The translations under genes were made by a program, and so were the position numbers. The notes below the pieces were generated by a model. The model had not been told where the DNA came from. It saw only the letters and a program-made list of their open reading frames with translations, and searched no databases. Source: DATGIQ01 sp035295665 (GTDB lineage Bacteria > Planctomycetota > Planctomycetia > Gemmatales > Gemmataceae). Taken from it: a DNA stretch of 7,954 nt. The stretch spans positions 1 through 7,954 of the forward strand of contig DATGIQ010000491.1 in NCBI GenBank assembly GCA_035295665.1. Reading direction: 5' to 3'. Positions 1 to 6,300 of the stretch are shown in pieces (the stretch's first letter is position 1; each line of letters begins with the position of its first letter).

Positions 1-142
1 TTCGGTAGCTTTTAGTGGCAAGCACCGAAGTGGGCCAGGATCTGGCCGCTCGTCAGTTCATAGTTATAGATCGCGACCTCCCCAATGTTGCCGTTGAAGA
101 ATTCTTGAGCGCTGCTCACCGGATTCCGGCCGATTTCTAAGT
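1..142. repeat. Direct repeat, left copy (duplicated LamG gene tail)
   Basis: This segment matches 2233-2374 base for base with a constant offset of 2232 and one mismatch (T138 against C2370). The two sequences diverge abruptly from 143 onwards. It carries the last 42 codons, stop codon and 3' hairpin of the LamG gene. The left edge coincides with the window edge, so the repeat may extend further left. If the window begins at a contig end, an assembly-graph overlap could also explain it. Confidence 0.95.
12..142 (-). pseudogene. 3' fragment of a LamG-fold protein gene
   Basis: In the minus-strand frame ending at the TAA at 12-14, the translation from about 140 downwards gives LEIGRNPVSSAQEFF and continues to IGEVAIYNYELT...AHFGACH. 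This is identical to residues 221-262 of the complete LamG protein at 2244-3032. Only the last two or three beta-strands of the fold are present. There is no signal peptide or domain core, and the frame upstream of 142 reads into unrelated sequence. The single base difference inside the coding part (138) is synonymous (TTA against TTG). It is either a tail copied with the surrounding block or the remains of a second, mostly deleted LamG gene. Confidence 0.85.
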
Positions 143-459
143 AATTGCCCATGCGTGAAGCGAACCACCAGTTGCTCCAAGCGATCCTCCAGGCCATAGC
201 GATTCAGCAGAAGGTCGCCGTGGTAATCGATCAGCTCATCGGCGACGTGAATACGTTTGCTCAGCGGCCAGCCTCCCACCGGATGCCGGCGTTCCGGGCC
301 TTGCTCGTAGCGGTGTTGATGCTCGATCAGTTTTCCATCGTCGGTGATGGTGAATTCGCATTGGGTGGAATGCAGACTCTTCGTGCGAAACTTTGCGCCA
401 AGTTCGATGGCGAGTTCTGGGTACTCCCTTTGTAATCTGACCTCATCGTAAAGACTCAT
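64..459 (-). CDS. Hypothetical protein, third gene of the TA operon, C-terminus replaced
   Basis: This encodes a small soluble protein of about 131 residues with no signal peptide or membrane segment. The ATG at 459 is preferred to the GTG at 465 because a GAGGTG Shine-Dalgarno lies just upstream of it. The body (MSLYDEV..., FRTKSLHS, FTITDDGKLIEH, ELIDYHGDLLL, LEQLVVRFTHGQ) resembles, from memory, a family of uncharacterised short proteins in cyanobacteria and planctomycetes. Those share an N-terminal 'YDEV/K', a central 'TITxDGxL', a 'YHGDI' and a terminal 'VRFTxGxV' motif; I know no function for them. After THGQ the frame enters the LamG-tail repeat and reads about 26 unrelated residues to a stop at 64-66. 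The native end has therefore probably been lost, though family members end soon after this motif, so little may be missing. It lies 26 nt after the antitoxin stop in the same direction and is probably co-transcribed with the toxin-antitoxin pair. Confidence 0.7.
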   Translation of the reverse strand: MSLYDEVRLQREYPELAIELGAKFRTKSLHSTQCEFTITDDGKLIEHQHRYEQGPERRHPVGGWPLSKRIHVADELIDYHGDLLLNRYGLEDRLEQLVVRFTHGQLLRNRPESGEQRSRILQRQHWGGRDL

Positions 460-485
460 GCTCACCTCGACGCAACCACCGGTTT

Positions 486-842
486 TCAGGGCCGCAGCCC
501 CTGGCTTCCTGACGGGCCTGATTTATGCCGGATGGGGACGAAGCGAATTTCGACCCGGCGGTGAAGCGCCGACGCAATGCGGCGGAGCATGCTCAAAGAA
601 TGGCCTTCGTACTCGGCGTCTTCTAGCATGCAGATGACGGACGCTGTAGTTCCTACCAGCTTCGCCAACTGCCTTTGGCTCAGACCGGCTTTGGTGCGCA
701 GTTTGTAGATTTTCCGGGCTACCTCGTCGTTGGCTCTAGCCTCCTCCAGGGCAGCAATTCTGTCTGGCCGGCCTTCATAATAACGACGGTGCAGAATTTC
801 CACGGCGTCTGTGGTAGGCTTCCTTTTCTTGGGCATGGTCAT
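486..842 (-). CDS. higA: HigA-type XRE-family antitoxin
   Basis: This is a 118-residue helix-turn-helix protein and the expected antitoxin partner of the adjacent RelE/HigB-like toxin. The HTH spans roughly residues 44-97, with the recognition region LSQRQLAKLVGTTASVICML followed by a helix containing LSMLRRIASAL, typical of the XRE/HTH_3 fold. The N-terminus is basic (MPKKRKP). Residues 12-40 form a charged helical region that may mask the toxin. The ATG at 842 overlaps the toxin stop as ATGA, implying translational coupling. A second in-frame ATG at 836 sits about 8 nt from a GGAG and may be the true start. Such antitoxins bind their own promoter, and a palindrome upstream of the toxin gene is a candidate site. 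The family call is firm; the name higA rests on gene order and partner type. Confidence 0.9.
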   Translation of the reverse strand: MTMPKKRKPTTDAVEILHRRYYEGRPDRIAALEEARANDEVARKIYKLRTKAGLSQRQLAKLVGTTASVICMLEDAEYEGHSLSMLRRIASALHRRVEIRFVPIRHKSGPSGSQGLRP

Positions 843-1207
843 GTCTCCTCGTATGTATGGCGGGTCGGCGCTTGTTCAAATGCCTGTTTTAGCTCAACCG
901 CCCGATTGATCTCTTTTGGAGGAACCGCTTGCTCCTTGACGATCCCGTGCGAAACGACAGCAGCAACACGATCGTGGAAGAAATAGAGCATGCGGTAGTT
1001 GACGCGGCTCAACCGAACGCGCAGTTCATAGATGCCATCGCGGAGATAGTCCGCTTCGGGACGGCGAAGCTCATGTCCGAGTTCCCGTAGCCGCTCCAGC
1101 TTGATCCGGCATTTATCCTGTGCCGCTTCGGGTAGACCGTCAAGCCACTCCAGAAGCGGAACGGTTCCGTCATCTTCCTGATAAAACAGGACCCTGGTTC
1201 GAGGCAT
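839..1207 (-). CDS. higB: HigB/RelE-like toxin (phage Gp49-like family)
   Basis: This is a 122-residue type II toxin of the RelE/ParE superfamily, Gp49-like branch, whose members generally cleave mRNA at the ribosome. Family landmarks are visible: TVPLLEWLDGLP (residues 15-26), a helical pair containing KCRIKLERLRELG, the core strand segment LRDGIYELRVR (55-65), NYRMLYFFHD (70-79) and SHGIVKEQ (86-93), followed by the C-terminal helix PPKEINRAVELKQAF. These correspond to the usual 'LRDGLFELR...YRVLYFF...LHGFVKK...P..EI..A' pattern. The length is normal (about 100-125). The ATG at 1207 has a near-perfect AGGAGG five bases upstream, so expression should be efficient. The toxin-first order with a 4-nt overlap matches higBA rather than relBE. 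No disabling change is seen, so the pair looks intact. RNase activity is inferred from the family. Confidence 0.92.
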   Translation of the reverse strand: MPRTRVLFYQEDDGTVPLLEWLDGLPEAAQDKCRIKLERLRELGHELRRPEADYLRDGIYELRVRLSRVNYRMLYFFHDRVAAVVSHGIVKEQAVPPKEINRAVELKQAFEQAPTRHTYEET

Positions 1208-1493
1208 CCTTACCTCCTGAGAGGAATGTTCACATATTTACGAACATGCGTCAAGGAAAATCAGGACTGGTCAGCGATTCCGCAACTCGGTCGGTTTTGA
1301 TGATTCCCGGGGATTTCAAGAGCTCTTGTCTGCTGCGGTTAGAAGAAAAAAGAGGCGGAAGGAGCCGAAGAGGGGAGATTCCAACGCTCTCGAGGCGGGT
1401 TTTTCTGGGTACGGCTGGACGCTGAGCGCTGCTCTGGGAGGTGGGCACCCAAGGCCAAGGTCCCTGCACCACGGTCTGCCGCACGGCCTTGGG
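1208..1493. other. Non-coding stretch between TA promoter and transposase remnant
   Basis: Beyond the operator I find no credible gene here. It contains a purine-rich run around 1343-1378 on the plus strand and the right-hand part of an inverted repeat next to the transposase stop. ORFs crossing it lack ribosome-binding sites and recognisable motifs. It could hold one end of the former insertion sequence, but I could not recognise terminal inverted repeats. Confidence 0.5.
1226..1254 (-). promoter_or_regulatory. Candidate TA operon promoter with palindromic operator
   Basis: An inverted repeat, ATGTTC at 1226-1231 and GAACAT at 1242-1247 (10-bp spacer), lies 19 to 40 bp upstream of the toxin start. 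On the minus strand a TTGACG at 1254-1249 resembles a -35 box. A GAACAT (1231-1226, poor match) lies 17 bp further on, so the palindrome would overlap the -10 region. This is the layout expected for autorepression by the HTH antitoxin. The palindrome is seen directly; its function is inferred. Confidence 0.45.
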
Positions 1494-1494
1494 T
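1447..1494. repeat. 10-bp perfect inverted repeat at the transposase 3' end
   Basis: ACCCAAGGCC (1447-1456) and GGCCTTGGGT (1485-1494) are perfect reverse complements separated by 28 nt. On the minus strand the first arm begins inside the transposase stop codon (TAA at 1496-1494). It could be a transcription-blocking hairpin at the end of the transposase gene or a sub-terminal structure of the insertion sequence. No T-tract follows, so a standard intrinsic terminator is unlikely. Confidence 0.6.
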
Positions 1495-1937
1495 TACGGA
1501 GCTCGGGCCAACTGTTTGTACCACGGGGCGCGCTCCGGGCTGCCCAAGCTCCGACGCAGTTCCTCCGCCAAGCCCAGCAGCGTCCCGAGCACCGTACGCA
1601 ACGGCGCTTTGAGATTGCGCTGCCAGAAGCACTGCAGCAGGACGTACACCAAAAACAGCGTCAACACGAAGTTGACGATCGCGGTCGGGTCGTGCTGGAA
1701 GCAATGATCCAATCCCCAGTGCGTAGCCAGGGTGTTGAAGCAATCGTTTTCGAGTTGGCTGCGCTGCCGGAGACGTCCGCCGGCTTCGCCCGCCTCATCC
1801 CCGTGGACACGGACCGAAATGCGTACCTGAAACGCTTTGGCGATGTGGTAATCGAGGTACTTCAGCAGCTTGCCCAACCGAACCGCACCGAGGCCGAAGA
1901 GGAACTGCGGCGACAGGTGGCATATGTGAATGACCAA
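1494..1937 (-). pseudogene. Transposase remnant (DDE family, C-terminal part)
   Basis: Reading down the minus strand, the frame gives RQRSQLENDCFNTL (from about 1775), then THWGLDHCFQHDPTAIVNF, then a hydrophobic LTLFLVYVLLQCFWQRNLK, then LGLAEELRRSL and a natural TAA at 1494. In IS4-like DDE transposases of planctomycetes a '(W)xIEN(D/E)xFN' motif carries the catalytic glutamate, followed by 'HW..DH...H.PTAI' and an 'R NLK' segment, and that is what is seen. Upstream, the same frame is stopped by TAG at 1950-1952 and continues as unrecognisable sequence to about 2231. The only start after the stop is a TTG without a ribosome-binding site. The catalytic aspartates are not found. The element is dead by itself and marks past mobile-element activity in this block. 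Confidence 0.75.
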
Positions 1938-2232
1938 TGCACCTGGCAGCTACGGGCCGAGCAATGGACCCGATTCTTGAAGCACCTCAACAACGGGGCC
2001 GAAGTCGTGTTCCCTGCGGGTACCGGCACCCCCCTGTAGGCCGGAGAGATATCGATGCGTCTGCGGTGGGCGCGGCGAGGGGTCTGCCGCCGGAGCCAAA
2101 GCCTCAACACGCGGATCCATGCCTGTGGCTGGGAACAAAAGGACACCAGGCTGAAGTGCCCGCGAAGGAAGAGCACAAAGCCTGCCTTCGCGGGCGCGTC
2201 CGGCTGGTGTCGCGAAGCCGCTCCGAGCCATG
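1938..2232. other. Degenerate sequence between transposase remnant and LamG gene
   Basis: No supported gene. On the minus strand one frame stays open from 2231 to the TAG at 1950 and is in register with the transposase remnant, so this may be the decayed N-terminal half of the same gene. I cannot see transposase motifs in it, however. The part nearest the LamG gene (2156-2217) is GC-rich and folds into hairpins, listed separately. Confidence 0.45.
2156..2217. repeat. GC-rich hairpin element with alternative pairing
   Basis: CCCGCGAAGG (2159-2168) is the exact complement of CCTTCGCGGG (2185-2194). The stem extends to 13 positions (2156-2168 with 2185-2197, one G-T wobble) around a 16-nt loop. 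The same CTTCGCG can alternatively pair with CGCGAAG at 2211-2217. The intervening GCGTCCGGCTGGTGT resembles, from memory, dispersed intergenic repeats of planctomycete genomes. It lies just downstream of the LamG stop codon and may act as a 3' end structure or be a REP-like repeat. Confidence 0.55.
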
Positions 2233-2261
2233 TTCGGTAGCTTTTAGTGGCAAGCACCGAA
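2233..2261. repeat. Hairpin spanning the LamG stop codon
   Basis: TTCGGT (2233-2238) pairs with ACCGAA (2256-2261) and GCTT (2240-2243) with AAGC (2252-2255), with A2239 bulged and an 8-nt loop holding the TAA stop (minus strand, 2246-2244). The same structure is present at 1-29. No U-tract follows on the minus strand, so it is not a classic terminator. It could stabilise the transcript end. Confidence 0.5.
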
Positions 2262-2374
2262 GTGGGCCAGGATCTGGCCGCTCGTCAGTTCATAGTTATA
2301 GATCGCGACCTCCCCAATGTTGCCGTTGAAGAATTCTTGAGCGCTGCTCACCGGATTCCGGCCGATTTCCAAGT
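2233..2374. repeat. Direct repeat, right copy (3' end of intact LamG gene)
   Basis: Second copy of the 142-bp repeat at 1-142, with one mismatch. It covers the last codons of the intact LamG gene (from within codon 220), its stop codon and 11 bases beyond. The left-hand limit of homology at 2233 is only the limit of what the window allows to be compared. Confidence 0.95.
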
Positions 2375-3032
2375 CGAACGCTCCGGCAGAACGGACCGGC
2401 CCAGGTCCCGCAATCGTCTCCAGCAAGACACCGTCCAGATAGAAATTCGCGGCATTGGTAGAGTCAAAAACCACGGCAACGTGATGCCACGTGGAATCTT
2501 CAGGGACAATCGCCATCGTCGAATCATAATCCTTGACGCCGTACGTCGTAAAGCGGAGCCCTTCGCCGCGACCTGGATCGAGAATGCCAAAACCCCAACC
2601 GATGTTCCCGGGATTGCCGTTAGAAGCAATCCGGCCCAGGGATGCATGAGGGGGATTCACATCTTGACCGGCATTGATGACCCACGCCTCGACAGTAAAG
2701 CCGTTGGCAAAGTTGAATGGCCAGGGAGGAGTGCCATTGCCCACCGGGACAGTGATCCATGCCGTAAAACCATCAAAGGCTGCCGCCGTCGCGCCACACG
2801 GACCAGGTGCGCTGGCAATGCCCCGAGTGTAAATACCGTCGTAGCCGCTTCCGGTCGCATCGGAAGCCGTCGCCGAGCTGGCCCCATCCCCCAGACGCCA
2901 GTAACCGACTGGCCCGTCGGCAAGCACGGTGGCTGAATAGTCGGCATTCACCGGTAGGCTTGGGACTGCGAGGGCCGCAACCAGAGCTCCGAGCCAGAGC
3001 CTTCTTTTTACCACTACCACGCGAACGTTCAT
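2244..3032 (-). CDS. Secreted LamG-fold (concanavalin A-like) domain protein
   Basis: The product has 262 residues. The ATG at 3032 is chosen because AGGAGG sits six bases upstream and it begins a good signal peptide: basic MNVRVVVVKRRLW, a hydrophobic core GALVAALAV, and probable cleavage after VNA at residue 30. The mature part is essentially one LamG/laminin-G-like jelly roll (LamG_3 type). It runs from GYWRLGD (43-49) and DATGSGYDGIY, through FTVEAWVIN (112-120), WGFGI and WHHVAVVFDSTNAANFYLDGVLL (182-204), to the diagnostic ending IGEVAIYNYELTSGQILAHF (239-258). Cys79 and Cys261 are the only cysteines and could form a disulfide after export. There is no catalytic domain, PEP-CTERM tail or anchor. 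Such domains bind carbohydrate or protein ligands, but the ligand here is unknown. It lies downstream of the cytochrome gene on the same strand. Its last 42 codons are duplicated at 12-142. Confidence 0.9.
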   Translation of the reverse strand: MNVRVVVVKRRLWLGALVAALAVPSLPVNADYSATVLADGPVGYWRLGDGASSATASDATGSGYDGIYTRGIASAPGPCGATAAAFDGFTAWITVPVGNGTPPWPFNFANGFTVEAWVINAGQDVNPPHASLGRIASNGNPGNIGWGFGILDPGRGEGLRFTTYGVKDYDSTMAIVPEDSTWHHVAVVFDSTNAANFYLDGVLLETIAGPGPVRSAGAFDLEIGRNPVSSAQEFFNGNIGEVAIYNYELTSGQILAHFGACH

Positions 3033-3124
3033 CTGAATCCTCCTCTCAGCCGGACTCTCCCGGCCGATCAGTGAGCGGGAGTTAGAACCCACCGCCGAAT
3101 CAACGCTTACCCTGCCCTGTGCGT

Positions 3125-3144
3125 GCGAAGGCCGCTGCCTTCGC
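3125..3144. repeat. GC-rich hairpin in the LamG gene leader
   Basis: GCGAAGGC (3125-3132) and GCCTTCGC (3137-3144) form a perfect 8-bp stem with a 4-nt loop, about 95-110 nt upstream of the LamG start. The GCGAAGG core also occurs in the hairpin element at 2156-2217. It may be a regulatory leader structure, a transcript barrier after the upstream gene (no U-tract seen), or a dispersed repeat. Confidence 0.5.
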
Positions 3145-3204
3145 TTCGCCCCCGAGGGCATGCCGCACCTGTCTCCCTAGCAGTAGTAAGCCCGTAGGGT
3201 CCCA

Positions 3205-3232
3205 ATTTGAGCGCGAAAATCCCGAATTGCAA
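3205..3232 (-). promoter_or_regulatory. Possible promoter of the LamG gene
   Basis: In the 270-bp gap after the cytochrome gene there is an AT-rich patch (about 3204-3262) in otherwise GC-rich DNA. On the minus strand TTGCAA (3232-3227, 5 of 6 to the -35 consensus) is followed after 16 bp by TCAAAT (3210-3205, 4 of 6 to the -10). This would give a leader of about 165 nt. It is weak evidence, because the AT-rich patch offers several other matches. Confidence 0.3.
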
Positions 3233-3302
3233 ACAAATTCTAAAAAATGTTGCAATCAAAAGACCAATGGGGTCGGGAGCAGGATTGCCGCCGCCCCGTT
3301 TT

Positions 3303-6300
3303 CTACTGCTTGCTTCCTTGCAACGGCCGTTGTGACAACAGGTAAGCGAGCAGATTGTTGAAATCCGCCTCCGGGATCTGATCGGCCAGGTTGGCCGGCA
3401 TGGGCGAGAGCGCGGATACCGTCCGTTCCTCAATCGTATTCTTCGGAACGCGCACCTCCTTGCCCTGCGCATCGGCCAGGATCACCACCTCCCCTTCCTC
3501 GCGGAGAACCAGGCCGGTGACGATCTGGCCGTTCTTGAGCGCCAGCGTGCTCGAACGAAATGCCTGATCGACATTCCGATTCGGATCAAGAATGTCCTCC
3601 AGCAGACGATCGATACCTCGAATGCCGATCCCATCCAGCTGCGGACCGATCTTGGCTCCTTGGCCACCGATCTGGTGACAGATGGCACAATTCTTGGCAA
3701 AGATCTGGGCGCCCACGACGGCATCGGGCTTGGCCTTTGCGAATCGGCTACGGCGGCGCTGCATTAAGTCTTGCAAGCGCTTATCCGCCGGGGGCAGATC
3801 GCGGGTCAGCTTGGCCAATTCGTCCTTGAGCTCAGAGTATTTCTCCATGCGGAGCTGAACCGGCCGGTCTTGCAGGAGCCGGGCCGATGCTTTTCCGGCG
3901 GCGACAGCGTGCAGCAGTTTGGCGGCTCCTTGGGCGCTGCCGGCCAAGCCGGCGGCGATCCCACTTTGCAAGGGGGCCGGTGCGATGGATAGGGTCTGAA
4001 GCAGCTCGTCATGGGCTTGCGGCTGGTTGATGCCCGCCAGCAGCTGGGCGCTGTGCTCTCGCAGCGGCATTGCCTCCGCTGTGTCGGCCAGCAGCCGGCC
4101 CAGGAGCGGGATTTCATCCTGAGCCCGGATGGCTACCAGAGCATCCAGCGCGGCTCGCCGCTGCTTCTCGGCTAATCCATGCTGGGCGACCAGCGTGCGC
4201 AACGCCGGTTGCAGCTCGGTCAGGCGCTGGGAGCCGGCCAGCTCCGCGCCGGCCAAAACCGCCTCGGCCCGTCCCGACGCCAACAGCTGTCGGGCCAAAT
4301 CGCTGCCCCATTGCCGGACTTCCGGCCGGAGTTTGCCGCCGCGTTCCTGCGTTCCCTGCTGAATCGCTTTGAATAACTCCGCCTGGTGCGGCAGATTTTC
4401 CGAGCCATCCGCACGGGCAAATTCCACCACCGCTTGCACCTTTTCCTCGGTGCCGTACCGGGCCACGTGATGGACAAACGGGACCACCATGCGGCGTTCT
4501 TCGGGGAGCCGATGGGCGAGATGGGTGAGGAGGAAATCCGCCGCCGCCGCGGTGGGCACGCCCAGCGCGACATCGGCAATGGCGCGGCAATCCTGGTTGC
4601 TCCAGGAAGCAGTGGCCAGCTTGGACCATGAATCCAGGGGCTGAAGCTGATTGCGCAATGCCATGCGGACCATGTAAAGCAAATGCGTGTCCTCCGCAGG
4701 GACCGCGTGCCGCAACGCCAAGAGCGGATCGATATTCACCAGCGCTGGATGGGTGCCCAGGGCGTCGGCGGCGGCACGCTGGACAAACGCATCGGAATCG
4801 TGGAGGCCGGCCAGGATCCAATCATGCTCGGCCGGCGTGAATTTGCTGCGCTCAGCCAGGACGCGCATGGCGTGGACCCGGACCGCCGGCGCAGGATCCT
4901 TGGCGGCTGCCTCCAGCATCGAATCATCGAGAACCCGTAGCCGATCCAGGACCCACAGACCATGGACCCGCTGGAAGATGCTTGTTTGTGGCCGCAGCAG
5001 GGCACGGACGGCCCCGGCCACGTTTTCGCCGCCGCGTTCCACGAGCTGATTCGTCGCCTGCATGCGCACGGTCAGGTTGGGATGGGCCAGGCCGCCGATC
5101 AATTCCGGGATGCTGGCCTTGCTCCAATCGATGCGTGGCGGCACAGGTTTACCTTTGCCATCGGGGCCGCGGTAGACGATTCGCCAAACCCGGCCGCGTT
5201 CTTTGTCTCGGCCGGGGTGGGTGAGCGGGACCTCATAGTGGCCAATGATACGGTTGTAGAAATCCGCCACGTACAGCGCGCCATCAGGCCCCAGCTTGAT
5301 ATCTACCGGCCGAAACCACGGATCGTCGCAAGTGAGGAAGTCGGGCTGCAAGATCGCCTTGTACGTCGAGCCGTGCCGCTCCAGGCGATCGTGGTTGATC
5401 CGGTTGGTCACCACGTTGCCGATGAACACCGTATCGCGATACTCCGGCGGGAAATGGTCGGCTGCATAGTACACAATGCCCGCAATGGCCGTGGAACCGT
5501 GGTCGTGGGCACACATTTCCGGGGCGAACCCGAGGCCGTCGTGCGGTTTGCCGAAGCTCTGATAATAACCGCCCCGCAGGAGCATCATGACCGGCTTGGT
5601 ATGGCAATCGGCAGAATAGAGATTGCCGAGCGGGTCGAAGCACAAGCCGAACGGATTCACCTGGCCATGCGTAAATTGTTCCACATGCGAGCCGTCCGGC
5701 TTGAAGCGATAGGTATTCCCGGACTGCATCGTGACCGTGGCCCCGTCGGCTCCCTTGATCTTGGACGTGTTCGAGAATCCGTGGCAGGCATAGACCCAGC
5801 CATCAAAGCCCCAGGTGAACGAGCTGGCCATGCCGTGCGTATCCCGGAAGCCGAATGTCCCGTACAACACCTCCCGTTTGTCCGCCCGGCCATCGCCGTC
5901 GGTGTCGAGCACCCGGTAAATGTTGGGAATGCTGTAAACGATCGCCCCATTGGTGATCGGCAGCAGACCGATTGGAATGTTGAGCCCATCGGCGAAGGTC
6001 GTCACCCGATCGGCCACGCCGTCGCCGTGGGTCGATTCCAGAATCTGAATCCGGTCCCGGGGCGTTTGGCCCGGCGGAGCGGGAAACGGATATTCGACCG
6101 ATTGCGTCAGCCAGAGTCGGCCGTGGCCATCGAAATTCAGATTAATCGGCTTGCCGATGGCCGGCTCAGACGCGACTAGCTCGATGGCGAAGCCAGGCGG
6201 CAGGTGGAAGCATTGTTGCTCCTGCGCCGGCGTCCGCGGATCGGTCTTGGCGATGAAATCGCTGAGGGGATCCTGGGCAGCGAGAGATCCGCCAGAAGAA

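Noticed and set aside
64..459. SecB-like chaperone of a toxin-antitoxin-chaperone system
   Set aside because: The gene order fits, but the protein shows none of the SecB sequence pattern I know and instead resembles a different uncharacterised family.
1326..2039. Long plus-strand open frame of 237 codons
   Set aside because: It lies in exact codon register opposite the transposase remnant, has no ribosome-binding site or recognisable motif, and is explained as an antisense shadow in GC-rich DNA.
3040..3075. CTGAGA in the LamG leader, as in TPP riboswitches
   Set aside because: The remaining TPP-aptamer core does not follow; the Shine-Dalgarno and start codon come immediately after it.
3113..3125. 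CACGCACAGGGCA on the minus strand, identical to a conserved stretch of c-di-GMP-I riboswitches
   Set aside because: The rest of the aptamer is missing: no tetraloop receptor AAACC, no GACGCAAAGCC strand and no closing stems. The stretch also overlaps the edge of another hairpin. The 13-base match is probably chance.
3033..3161. Upstream extension of the LamG protein by 43 residues
   Set aside because: The extension would put a charged stretch in front of a good signal peptide, and AGGAGG is ideally placed for the ATG at 3032.
4962..6179. Plus-strand open frame of 405 codons inside the cytochrome gene
   Set aside because: It is antisense to the clearly coding propeller domain. Its translation has no family resemblance, and there is no Shine-Dalgarno.
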